Position numbers and translations under genes: made by a program | The notes under the pieces: generated by a model | What the model saw: only the letters and a program-made list of their open reading frames with translations | Told to the model about the DNA's origin: nothing | Database searches by the model: none | Assembly: GCF_016055185.1 (NCBI RefSeq) | Contig: NZ_JAECVR010000004.1 | Location: forward strand, 62,001 to 126,000 | Direction of reading: 5' to 3' | Source of the DNA: Paenactinomyces guangxiensis | Lineage (GTDB): Bacteria > Bacillota > Bacilli > Thermoactinomycetales > Thermoactinomycetaceae | DNA: 64,000 bases | Shown: positions 9,120 to 17,475 of the stretch, piece by piece | Numbering within the stretch: the stretch's first letter is position 1 | Layout: the number at the start of each line of letters is the position of its first letter

Positions 9120-10025
9120 ATGCGGATTGCAATAACAGGTGCAACAGGTTTGGTGGGAACAGAGTTGACAGAAAAGCTGTCTGAAAAAGGATATGAGATG
9201 ACACGGGTCGTCCGCAGTCTAAGACCTGATGATGATCCTGAGAAAGTTGTCAGATGGAACCCCGAACTCAATCAGATTGAGTCCGGTAAGCTGGAGGGAC
9301 TTGAGGTGGTGATCCATCTGGCCGGTGAAAATGTCTCAAGCGGGCGTTGGACAAAAGCGAAAAAGAAACGCATTCTCGGCAGCCGGGTTAAGGGGACATC
9401 CCTGCTGAGCCAGACATTGGCGGGCCTTAAACAGCCTCCTAAACTCCTCCTTTCTGCTTCAGGAATTGCTTACGGCCATCAGCCGCCCGATGTGAAAGTG
9501 GATGAAAATAGTCCCCGCGGACAGGATTTTTTATCACGAGTCATTCTGGAGTGGGAAAAAGCAACTGCACCGGCTCAAAAGGCAGGGATTCGTGTCATCC
9601 ATATGCGTTTTGGCATGGTGTTAAGCCGCAAAGGGGGGGCATTGGCCAAGATGTTGCCCGCTTTTCGCATGGGTGTCGGGGGAAAGATTGGTGATGGAAA
9701 ACAGATGGTAAGCTGGGTGGCCCTTGAAGAAGTTCCGCTGATTGTTGAGCATTTGATCAAAGAGGATTCAATTTCGGGACCAGTGAATATGGTGGGACCA
9801 CAACCTGTTTCCAATGAGGAGTTTACCAGACAGCTGGGTGACGCATTAGGGAGGCCGGCTATTTTTCCCTTACCTGCATTTGCGATGAGAATGATATTTG
9901 GAGAAATGGCCGATGCTCTCCTATTGGGCGGGTGCCATATCATTCCCCGCAAATTGCAAGAAAGCGGATATGTATTTACCTATCCGGATTTAAAAGAGAC
10001 TCTCCGGCATATTCTGAAAAAATAA
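9120..10025 (+). CDS. yfhF: TIGR01777 family NAD(P)-dependent epimerase
   Basis: A 301-residue Rossmann-fold sugar-epimerase-like protein. The dinucleotide-binding motif is GATGLVG at the N-terminus, and VIHLAGENVSSGRW is the diagnostic TIGR01777 segment. A DUF1731-type C-terminus (LPAFAMRMIFGEMADALLLGG) follows. Homologues such as Bacillus YfhF and E. coli YfcH are widespread but have no proven substrate. It follows the VOC gene closely with a GGGAGGAG site. Confidence 0.92.
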   Translation: MRIAITGATGLVGTELTEKLSEKGYEMTRVVRSLRPDDDPEKVVRWNPELNQIESGKLEGLEVVIHLAGENVSSGRWTKAKKKRILGSRVKGTSLLSQTLAGLKQPPKLLLSASGIAYGHQPPDVKVDENSPRGQDFLSRVILEWEKATAPAQKAGIRVIHMRFGMVLSRKGGALAKMLPAFRMGVGGKIGDGKQMVSWVALEEVPLIVEHLIKEDSISGPVNMVGPQPVSNEEFTRQLGDALGRPAIFPLPAFAMRMIFGEMADALLLGGCHIIPRKLQESGYVFTYPDLKETLRHILKK

Positions 10026-10070
10026 CTGTTTCAAGTCCACGCCAAATGCAGAAAGCAGAGGGGAAATGTG

Positions 10071-11147
10071 ATGAAATCCTTCGGTTTTTCAATTTATCCC
10101 GGTTTAGATGAATCCTGGCGCGAAAAAGAGCATTGGATGAAAGCGGCGGTGCAAAAAGGGGCCAGGCGTGTATTCACTTCTTTACATATTCCCGAGAGTG
10201 ATTTTGCTTTGGTAAGGGAGGAGTTTAAGGCATTATGCAGCCGGGCCGATGCATATTCGCTGGAACTGGTTGCGGATATTGGCCCTGTCACCCTGCGCGC
10301 ACTTGGTTTGGATGTCCATTCCGTCGGGCGTTTAAAGGACTGGGGATGTTCAGGGGTGCGTGTGGATTACGGTTATTCAGAAGAAGAAATTTGTCAAATT
10401 TCGCGAAACGGAAAGCTGAAGCTGGTTCTTAACGCCAGCACGATCAGCCGTGAAGAATGTAAAGCTCTTCGGGAAAAAGGGTTAGTTATTGAAAACACGG
10501 AGGCCTGGCATAATTTCTATCCCCGTCCGGAAACCGGGCTTTCAGCAGAGTTTGTGCGCCGGCAAAATCGTGATTTAAAGGAAATGGGCATTTCACGGAT
10601 CGGGGCTTTTATCCCCGGAGCAAAAGGAAGGAGGGCTCCTCTGTATGAAGGATTGCCTACTCTGGAGGAGCACCGGGGATGTGAAGGACGGCAGGCTGCC
10701 GCAGAACTCTTTTACCGGGATGAAGTGGACGAGGTATTGATTGGGGACCCTGATGACGATATGGCCCTTATTGATACACTGTCTGTGCTGGTGCGAGATG
10801 TAATCCCTCTTCGGGTGAAGGAATTGGAGAGGTCATATGATTGGAGCGATTGGTGGGGACTGGAACATAAAAACCGCCCCGATCCCAGTCCCTGTGTCAT
10901 TCGGTCCGGCCTGATGCGGGGGAAGCGGGTGCCGGCCGGAGTCGCTCTTCCGCGCCGGAAGGGAGCGGTAACTGTAGATAATGAGAAATACGGACGTTAT
11001 ATGGGAGAGCTTCATATTTGCAAAACAGATCTTCCGGCGGATGAAAAAACTCAAGTGATCGGACAGGTCATTCCCGAAGATTTGCCGCTGCTTTCCTTGC
11101 TGGGACCCGGACAAAGGTTTTGTTTTGAGGTGGTGAGAGATAAGTGA
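10071..11147 (+). CDS. mupG: MupG/DUF871-like 6-phospho-N-acetylmuramidase
   Basis: A 358-residue DUF871 protein: TIM-barrel N-terminal domain (FGFSIYPG; ARRVFTSLHIPESD) and a cyclophilin-like C-terminal domain (GELHICKTDLPADEKTQVIG). The characterised member, staphylococcal MupG, splits MurNAc-6P-GlcNAc taken up during cell-wall recycling. No MurP-type PTS gene is nearby, so the recycling role is inferred from family only. GTG 10068 directly precedes ATG 10071; both fit the AGGGG site. It ends a run of co-directional genes before a 600-base gap. Confidence 0.85.
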   Translation: MKSFGFSIYPGLDESWREKEHWMKAAVQKGARRVFTSLHIPESDFALVREEFKALCSRADAYSLELVADIGPVTLRALGLDVHSVGRLKDWGCSGVRVDYGYSEEEICQISRNGKLKLVLNASTISREECKALREKGLVIENTEAWHNFYPRPETGLSAEFVRRQNRDLKEMGISRIGAFIPGAKGRRAPLYEGLPTLEEHRGCEGRQAAAELFYRDEVDEVLIGDPDDDMALIDTLSVLVRDVIPLRVKELERSYDWSDWWGLEHKNRPDPSPCVIRSGLMRGKRVPAGVALPRRKGAVTVDNEKYGRYMGELHICKTDLPADEKTQVIGQVIPEDLPLLSLLGPGQRFCFEVVRDK

Positions 11148-11760
11148 TCATAAATCTGACCGGTGATAAATGAACTCTGATGATAGGCAGCAAATGGGCA
11201 ACACAGTGTTGTCTTGGCGGAAATGAAACAATGATATTATAAAAGAAAAATTTGCTGATAAGCAGGTGAATATTATTATATTTATATAACTTTTTTAATT
11301 TTAATAAATAGTATTTCTCCTGCGAATTGAAGCGAAATGTGAAAGGCACCCTTATTCACAGTTTATAGTAAAATTTTATAATATCACTATTCCGATAGAG
11401 GCTAAATTCCAGGGGCAGAGGCATTTCCACAGCATGTTTGTTCATGTATATAAAAGAATGACGGGCCCCAATCCCTGCCAAAAGAAAAAGCTTTTTGAGT
11501 AAATGAAAGGGGTGATAAAAAAATAAATCTACAAAAAATATTAAATTGTGTTGAAAAGAGGCGCGGTTTGTGTAATATTATAGGAGAGAAACGCACATAG
11601 CGACAAATAGTTGCAGAAACCAACAAATGTAACGGAGTAACCGTTTTTTATAAATGTGTCTATGTTTGCTGTAACAGATGGGAGTAAGGGATCATTTTAT
11701 AGACGATAAGGCTTTATCCTCTGAAAAAGGGGTTTTGGTAAGCCGGAAGGGGGAAGGATC
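11148..11760 (+). promoter_or_regulatory. Long AT-rich leader region before the conjugation operon
   Basis: This 613-base gap has no credible gene. A GC-rich segment around 11410-11480 could pair GGGGCAGAGG with CCCTGCC. A promoter lies at 11551-11578. Downstream, AACGG-AGTAA-CCGTT followed by a T run (about 11632-11649) looks like a small intrinsic terminator inside the leader, and ACATAG (about 11596) can pair with CTATGT (about 11660). This arrangement suggests attenuation or a structured leader RNA. I could not match it to a known riboswitch class. Confidence 0.45.
11551..11578 (+). promoter_or_regulatory. SigA-type promoter of the conjugation operon
   Basis: TTGAAA at 11551-11556, a 16-base spacer, and TAATAT at 11573-11578 preceded by TG. 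It is followed by a roughly 180-base leader and the GGAAGGGGGAAGG ribosome site of the sortase-substrate gene. Confidence 0.6.
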
Positions 11761-12684
11761 GTGAAGGATCCCAGACAGATTTTAGATGCATTTCGCACAG
11801 ATGTCCGCTCGAGAAATGTATATTCCGATCTGCTCAGGCAGTTTGACCTGGAACAGCCTAAAAAGAGGAGAAATCGCAAAAAGTTCCAACCGCTGAAAAA
11901 TCATAACCTTACCAACTCAACCGCTATTTTATCGCTTTGCATGATTACAGGGCTGAGTGCAGGCATGGGTACAGCGTTTGCAGAAGATGAGATTGCTCCT
12001 GAAAAACCGCCTCTTGATCAACCGCCCAGTGAAGTAAAGGTGGATGTCAAAGCGCCGGAGCTGAAGGAAAGGACAGTTGAACGCAATCCATCCGGGCCTC
12101 CGCCGGAGCTGCAGGCCGAAAAGCCGGCGAAAACGGTGCCGCCAAAGGACGATGAGCCCCGGGAGAAAGTGAACAGGGAAGCCGGACCAGAAGCGAAGCA
12201 GCAGGAGTCACCGAAATCTGAAAGAAAAGAAGCCACCCAACGGGAAACAGAAAAGAAACAGCAGCCATCGAAAGAAAATATTGCCCGGGAACCTCAAGCA
12301 AGTCACCCGCGTTCCAAGCTGGAGAAACCGCTGGAGAAGGCTGAACCTCCTGTGAAAGAGCCACTGACGGAAGTTCAGAAAAATCTGCACAAACCACAAG
12401 AAAAGCTGCAGGCGGGTGCTCATATATCAGAACCTTCAAAAAATGTTGGCGAAGATAAAGCTGTCAATACTTCCCGTTCAGGTTCCGCTCCCCCTGTGGT
12501 GGCCAGCTCGGGCAGCAAAACTCAAGCCGCTGGCAATGAAAGTGGGAATCGGCCGAGGACGGAACCGGGTGGAAAACTGCCGGAAACAGCAGGGAATGAT
12601 TTAGACGGAGTCCTGGCGGGAAGTGCCGCTGCCCTGCTTGGAACTTTATATGCAGTAAGACGTAGCAGGGTGGAGAAGCCTTGA
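11761..12684 (+). CDS. Cell-wall anchored protein with LPETA sorting signal
   Basis: A 307-residue surface protein. About 50 basic residues precede a hydrophobic signal segment (STAILSLCMITGLSAGMGT) with a likely cleavage at AFA-EDE, followed by about 190 residues rich in Pro, Glu and Lys with no globular domain visible. The C-terminus is a textbook sorting signal: LPETA at 273-277, a hydrophobic stretch (VLAGSAAALLGTLYAV) and RRSR. LPXTA-type motifs are cleaved by class D sortases, and such a sortase gene follows with a short overlap. It heads the conjugation operon, so a donor-surface adhesin or wall-spanning spacer is plausible. GTG start. Confidence 0.8.
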   Translation: MKDPRQILDAFRTDVRSRNVYSDLLRQFDLEQPKKRRNRKKFQPLKNHNLTNSTAILSLCMITGLSAGMGTAFAEDEIAPEKPPLDQPPSEVKVDVKAPELKERTVERNPSGPPPELQAEKPAKTVPPKDDEPREKVNREAGPEAKQQESPKSERKEATQRETEKKQQPSKENIAREPQASHPRSKLEKPLEKAEPPVKEPLTEVQKNLHKPQEKLQAGAHISEPSKNVGEDKAVNTSRSGSAPPVVASSGSKTQAAGNESGNRPRTEPGGKLPETAGNDLDGVLAGSAAALLGTLYAVRRSRVEKP

Positions 12685-13325
12685 AGTGGGACCGGTTGAT
12701 TGCCTACGGGCTTGTCACGTTTGGTGTGGCTTATGCAGGATATTCCGGCGTTAACTATTATCAAAAATTACAAGTTGTCCGGGAAGTCCGTCCTGATCAT
12801 CAGGCATCAGCTGCTTCAAACGACAAAGCTGTTTCCAAGACAGTCCAAACGGATGATCAGCCATGGGTGATCGTGCCGAAGGGAGAGCGCCCCAAAACAG
12901 GGGAGCATTTTGCCGACCTGGTGATTCCCAGATTGAACGCGAAAATCCCTATTATAGAAGGAACACATGAAGATGAACTCGCACGGGGGATCGGACATTA
13001 TGCAGGGAGCGTTCTTCCGGGGGAACCGGATAACGCCGTGTTGTCCGGACACCGCGATACGGTGTTTCGCCGGATGGGAGAGTTGAAAAAAGGGGATGAA
13101 CTTCGTGTAACATCCGAGCAGGGTACTTTTGTCTATGTCATCACCAGAATGTGGATAACCAAACCGGATGACCGGACAGTTATCGTTCCGCATGACAAAC
13201 CTGTTCTTACTCTAACCACCTGCTATCCATTCTCATATATTGGGCCGGCACCAGAAAGATATATCATTCATTCCGAACTTAAAGAAAAAATCAATGAAAC
13301 ATCACGGACAGCGCAGGGGGAATGA
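12681..13325 (+). CDS. Class D-like sortase
   Basis: A 214-residue transpeptidase with an N-terminal membrane anchor (LIAYGLVTFGVAYAGYSGV). The catalytic His is in LSGHRDTVFRRM, the Cys in LTLTTCYPF and the Arg in PERYIIHSEL. The GSVLPGEPDNAVLSGHRD block is typical of class D sortases. TTG 12681 overlaps the stop of the LPETA protein, making the two a dedicated enzyme-substrate pair. Sortases are not part of the usual Gram-positive conjugation core, so its place at the head of this operon is notable. Confidence 0.9.
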   Translation: MKWDRLIAYGLVTFGVAYAGYSGVNYYQKLQVVREVRPDHQASAASNDKAVSKTVQTDDQPWVIVPKGERPKTGEHFADLVIPRLNAKIPIIEGTHEDELARGIGHYAGSVLPGEPDNAVLSGHRDTVFRRMGELKKGDELRVTSEQGTFVYVITRMWITKPDDRTVIVPHDKPVLTLTTCYPFSYIGPAPERYIIHSELKEKINETSRTAQGE

Positions 13326-14233
13326 GCATGGAACGGTCAACGATCAGCCGTAAAATCGCACGAATCGGATTTTGGGGGCTGATTATTTATACAGCTCTGA
13401 GCACAACTGTTGTCTGGGCAATCCAACTGGGGTTTATTCCTGTTCCTCCGCGATCAGTGGTGGTAGCCGGGCAATCTGAAAAACAAGCTGCTGCCCCTGC
13501 TTTAAGTGAAACTGCTTTTGCTGAGCAGTTTGTACGGGAGTATCTGTTTTGGACGCAGGGAAAAGAAGAGTCCCGTGCGGAACGCTTGAAGCCGTTTTGG
13601 AAACCGCGAATGGATGTGCAAGGGGGAATTGATTTTGAAAAATCCAAGTGGAATTCCTATACGAGAAATGTGAATGTGTGGGAGGTCAAAGGGCGTAAGG
13701 ATCAATCCGGAATCAAGGATGTTACGGTGTTTGCCGAAACCATTTTGACAAAAGCGGACGATCCGAAAGAGCAGAAGCGCGTGGATCGTTATCTGGTTGT
13801 ACCGATTAAGAAAGCCGGAGCTACCTATGTAGTTGTGGATTTCCCTTATTTTGTCGCTCCACCCGTTGCCACTCTCCCTAAGGAACCGGAGGATCAGAAA
13901 GAGGAAAAAGGGACCAATGTCGACGAGCAAGTGCACGGACAAGTGGAGCAGTTTATGAAGTCTTTCTGGAAAGTGTATACCACGGGTACACCGCAGGAAA
14001 TCGCCTACTTTCAAAAAGATAATCAGCCAACGCCTGGTCTGACAGGAATCATGAGCTTTCAAGAGATGAAAAATCTGTCCGTTTACCAGGAGGGTAAGGA
14101 AGTGCGGGCAGAATGTGATGTTTTGCTGGAAGATTTGGCTTCCGGAGCACAGGTCATAAACCACTATCGCTTTTACCTCGTTCAAGACGGGGAAAGGTGG
14201 TATGTAGTGAGAATGGAACAAGGAGAGGAATAA
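13322..14233 (+). CDS. tcpC: TcpC-family conjugal transfer protein (VirB8-like)
   Basis: A 303-residue bitopic membrane protein. An N-terminal helix (IGFWGLIIYTALSTTVVWAI) is followed by two NTF2-like domains: the first around residues 60-180 (FAEQFVREYLFWTQGKEESR) and the second from about 200 (VEQFMKSFWKVYTTGTPQEI). This is the layout of TcpC of pCW3, ConC of ICEBs1 and Orf13 of Tn916, which form part of the mating channel. ATG overlaps the sortase stop. Confidence 0.88.
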   Translation: MSMERSTISRKIARIGFWGLIIYTALSTTVVWAIQLGFIPVPPRSVVVAGQSEKQAAAPALSETAFAEQFVREYLFWTQGKEESRAERLKPFWKPRMDVQGGIDFEKSKWNSYTRNVNVWEVKGRKDQSGIKDVTVFAETILTKADDPKEQKRVDRYLVVPIKKAGATYVVVDFPYFVAPPVATLPKEPEDQKEEKGTNVDEQVHGQVEQFMKSFWKVYTTGTPQEIAYFQKDNQPTPGLTGIMSFQEMKNLSVYQEGKEVRAECDVLLEDLASGAQVINHYRFYLVQDGERWYVVRMEQGEE

Positions 14234-14237
14234 TAGG

Positions 14238-14498
14238 ATGAATAACTATCTGTTGTGGATATTGGCCGACGGTCCGGGGAAAAAGCTGCAAGAAACGTTA
14301 GGCGGGGAAATTGGCTCTCTTTTCTTTCTTGTCGTGATTTTTGTCAGCCTTACACTATTCTGGAAGAGAGCGTTCACCGCATTTATCGGCTTTGCCCTCT
14401 TTGCGATGCTTGTAAGTGTGTTTATCTTTCAGCCACAACTGATTCAATCGCTTGGTTCCGACGGATTTAAATGGCTGTTTGAGGCATATATAAAATGA
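14238..14498 (+). CDS. TcpD-like small membrane protein
   Basis: 86 residues with two hydrophobic segments (SLFFLVVIFVSLTLF and FIGFALFAMLVSVFIF). Size, topology and position between tcpC and tcpE match TcpD-family channel proteins of Gram-positive conjugation systems, which have little sequence conservation, so the call depends on context. It overlaps tcpE by 4 bases. Confidence 0.7.
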   Translation: MNNYLLWILADGPGKKLQETLGGEIGSLFFLVVIFVSLTLFWKRAFTAFIGFALFAMLVSVFIFQPQLIQSLGSDGFKWLFEAYIK

Positions 14499-14893
14499 AG
14501 CAGATCCGGGTCTATAACCAAGTATTCCGTATAGAAAAGACAGTTTATTCCGTTCAGGGAATTAACCTTCCCCTGCCGGTCTCGTATCGACAGATGGCCT
14601 TTTTTGTCGGAACCTTACTGGTAATGGTGTTTCTCAATAAATTTCCGCCAATCAGCTGGATCGATTACTTTCTGATCAAGTTTGTGGCGATTCCCGTGAT
14701 CGTGGCCTGGTTTTTTACGCGAAAAACGCTGGATGGAAAAGCACCTCACCGTTTTATTTTAAGATATCTGGAACATCTGTTTAAAGCTCATCATTTTGCG
14801 AGATATCAGGAACTGGAGAAACCACGGGACAATTGTTACAAATACACAGGCGAAGTCACATACCGACTGACTTCCGGGGGTGATTCTAAGTGA
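14495..14893 (+). CDS. tcpE: TcpE-family conjugal transfer protein
   Basis: 132 residues with two adjacent membrane helices (about 35-75) in a TcpE-family pattern: short N-terminal domain (YNQVFRIEKTVYSVQGINLP), paired helices, then a soluble tail with RYLEHLFKAHHFARY. TcpE family members (pCW3 TcpE, ICEBs1 ConD) are needed for channel assembly. It is translationally coupled on both sides. Confidence 0.82.
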   Translation: MKQIRVYNQVFRIEKTVYSVQGINLPLPVSYRQMAFFVGTLLVMVFLNKFPPISWIDYFLIKFVAIPVIVAWFFTRKTLDGKAPHRFILRYLEHLFKAHHFARYQELEKPRDNCYKYTGEVTYRLTSGGDSK

Positions 14894-17409
14894 CACAGAT
14901 TTTATTCCCTGTAAAATACTTTGAAAAAAATTTAGTCTTCAGCACAGACGGGTCGGTGTTTGCCTTTTATGAACTTCAGCCATTCAACTATGACTATCGG
15001 TCTGTCGATGACCAGCTGAGCCTCCATGGTAATCTGGAGGCTTTTTATTGGAATATTAATGCGGATACCCATGCTCTGGTTGTCCCGGAGTTTCAAAGCC
15101 TGGAGGAACATCAACAGGCAATGAACGAGAGGTTAAGCGGGCCGCTCACCGAAGCTGGCCGTGAATATATTCAGGCCAGTATTGATCATTTAAAAGGAAA
15201 AGAGATTCACCAGCACCGCTTTTTTATGGGTGTCAAGCTCAAACAAACGGCTGTGAAAGGATTATCTTTTTTCCGGGAGATTGGATACCTCTTTAAGGAC
15301 TTTAAACGCTACTTGCTCAATCAATCGGGGACGGATGCCCCGGAAATATTTGAAGAGGAAATCCACGCCTGTCAGGTTCAGGAAGAACTGATCTATTCTC
15401 GTGTCAACGGGTATTTGAGAGCTCGCCGGGTTGACGCTTCTGACCTGGAATGGCTGATCCGGCGTGGTTTTTATCGTGGCATTGGCGAGACACCGCGCCG
15501 CAAGAATTGGACTCCGAAAACAATTCCTGTCAAAGTGAAGGGCAAAAAGGCCAAACGCCCGACCAGAGATATTTTAACCCTTAGCGAAGGGCGTTTTGAC
15601 GATTCCCACGGCCGGCGGCTGACGGTAGAACAGCATGCCAATGGAAAGATGAAAAAAGGGTATATGGCATTTCTTACTATTTCCCATATTCCGGACAAAG
15701 CCCCTTTTCCCGGTATGGAATGGCTTTATTGCTTACAACAATTATCTTTTCCGGTAGAAGCATCGGTAAGAACGGAAACGATTGAGTACGGGAAAGCATT
15801 GGCCCAGGTTTTAAATAAAAAGAAAGAGCTAAAAGCAGAGGATGAGCATGCCCTGGAAAGCGGGGAAGAAACTTCTTACCACATTCTGAACAGCCGGCAG
15901 GAAGCAAATGAATTGGAAAGCAATCTGCGTACAGATAAGTTTCCGCTTCTTCATACCTCGATTGTCTTATGTGTGTCTGCCTCTAACGAAGAGGAGTTAA
16001 ATCTGCGGATACAGCTGGTGAAAGATTTGTACAGCGATTTGATGATCCAGGTGGAAGTTCCGTATGGGGACCAGTGGAGAGGGTTTAATGAGTTTATTCC
16101 CGGCGCCAAACGTTATATTACCGACTATCTCCATTATATGGAGCCTGCTGCTGTGGCCGCCAGTATGATTGGAGCGACCCGTCAGTTAGGGGACGGACAG
16201 GGACATCTCATCGGAGTATCGCAAAACTTGCCTGTCTTTTTTCAACATGACCGGGGACCCAAGGATAAAAAGCTGAGTACCACCGCATCAGCAGCATTTA
16301 TCGGTTCACTGGGAGCAGGGAAATCACTCGGTGCCAACTTACTCGCCTATCTGGCACTATTAAACGGTTCCAAGGTTCTCATCTTTGACCCTAAAGATGA
16401 GCGTGGCCACTGGCCGAAACTATTGCCCGAGCTTCAGGATATCACCCGGATTGTCACGTTGCGCGCCAGTTTGGAAGACCGGGGAAAGCTGGATCCTCTC
16501 ATGGGGGCCGCCACTTCTTCGGACAAGTTGGCAGCTGCGGAGACGTCAAAGCGAATTTTGCAATTTTTAACACGTGCTGCTGATGGCACCTACGAGGCGA
16601 TTGTGATTGGCAAAGCGGTTGATCATGTGGTTAAACAGGATCAGCCTTCGATGATGAAGGTGATTGACTGCTTGAGGGAAAGTTTAAAATCTGCCCCGGA
16701 AAAAAGGCAGGACAGCCTGGAAGAAATTGTTGATGTGCTCAGCTACCTTGCCACGTCGGGGCAGGGGCAGTTGTTGTTCGGGGATGGAACCCAGAAAGCA
16801 ATTGATCTTTCCAAACCATTAACCATTTTGCAGGTCGAAGATTTAAAATTGCCGGAAGAGAGCCAGACTGACTTCGGGCGAATGGCGATTGCCCTGCTCA
16901 TGGCGATTTCTGATTTCTCGCGCCGCTTCTCCAACCAATCATCCAATGATTTTAAACTGGTTTTGTTTGATGAATCCTGGCGCCTTGCCAAAGTGCGTGA
17001 AGGCCGGGCGATCCTGGAAGAACTCGTCCGCACCGGGCGCAGTAAAAATGCCGCCATTTACCTTATCAGCCAAAACGCGAAAGATATGCTCGGAGAAGAG
17101 ATCCGTTCCAACCTGGGATGCCGGTTTGTTTTCCGTTGCCGCGACCAGAAAGAAGCTGAGGCTGCGTGTAGCATTTTGGGCATTGAACCAAATGACACCA
17201 ATATTGAAACGATTCGCAATCTGCCTACGGGTACTTGTCTCATGTCCGATTTAGAAAAAAGAGTCAATGAAATGGAGATACGCGTCTTAGAAGAACGTCT
17301 CTTCCGAGCCTTTGATACCCGTCCGGGTTCACATGTTGAAGCCGATCAGGAAGAGGCTGTGCGGCATATCAAAGACCCTGAGGACAAGACCGTTCTGCCG
17401 CATCTGTAG
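14890..17409 (+). CDS. VirB4-like conjugation ATPase (TcpF/ConE type)
   Basis: An 839-residue secretion ATPase. The N-terminal VirB4 domain fills about the first 430 residues; the motor domain has Walker A GSLGAGKSLGANLL near residue 475 and Walker B FKLVLFDESWRLA near 695, followed by the arginine-finger region (LVRTGRSKNAAIYLISQNA). The length is normal for TcpF/ConE proteins. It powers assembly or substrate transfer at the cytoplasmic face of the mating channel. GTG start overlapping tcpE. Confidence 0.93.
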   Translation: MTQILFPVKYFEKNLVFSTDGSVFAFYELQPFNYDYRSVDDQLSLHGNLEAFYWNINADTHALVVPEFQSLEEHQQAMNERLSGPLTEAGREYIQASIDHLKGKEIHQHRFFMGVKLKQTAVKGLSFFREIGYLFKDFKRYLLNQSGTDAPEIFEEEIHACQVQEELIYSRVNGYLRARRVDASDLEWLIRRGFYRGIGETPRRKNWTPKTIPVKVKGKKAKRPTRDILTLSEGRFDDSHGRRLTVEQHANGKMKKGYMAFLTISHIPDKAPFPGMEWLYCLQQLSFPVEASVRTETIEYGKALAQVLNKKKELKAEDEHALESGEETSYHILNSRQEANELESNLRTDKFPLLHTSIVLCVSASNEEELNLRIQLVKDLYSDLMIQVEVPYGDQWRGFNEFIPGAKRYITDYLHYMEPAAVAASMIGATRQLGDGQGHLIGVSQNLPVFFQHDRGPKDKKLSTTASAAFIGSLGAGKSLGANLLAYLALLNGSKVLIFDPKDERGHWPKLLPELQDITRIVTLRASLEDRGKLDPLMGAATSSDKLAAAETSKRILQFLTRAADGTYEAIVIGKAVDHVVKQDQPSMMKVIDCLRESLKSAPEKRQDSLEEIVDVLSYLATSGQGQLLFGDGTQKAIDLSKPLTILQVEDLKLPEESQTDFGRMAIALLMAISDFSRRFSNQSSNDFKLVLFDESWRLAKVREGRAILEELVRTGRSKNAAIYLISQNAKDMLGEEIRSNLGCRFVFRCRDQKEAEAACSILGIEPNDTNIETIRNLPTGTCLMSDLEKRVNEMEIRVLEERLFRAFDTRPGSHVEADQEEAVRHIKDPEDKTVLPHL

Positions 17410-17475
17410 GCAGAGGAGGTTTTTTCCTTTTATACAGAAAGAAAGATTGTCTGGGGAGAAGGGGATTAGTCGACG

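Noticed and set aside
11400-11700. Known riboswitch (c-di-GMP, c-di-AMP or lysine type) in the conjugation leader
   Set aside because: I looked for their conserved cores and could not find them; only generic hairpins are visible.
13502-14221. 239-codon frame on the minus strand opposite tcpC
   Set aside because: It is a shadow of a strongly supported coupled gene, with no ribosome site or family match.
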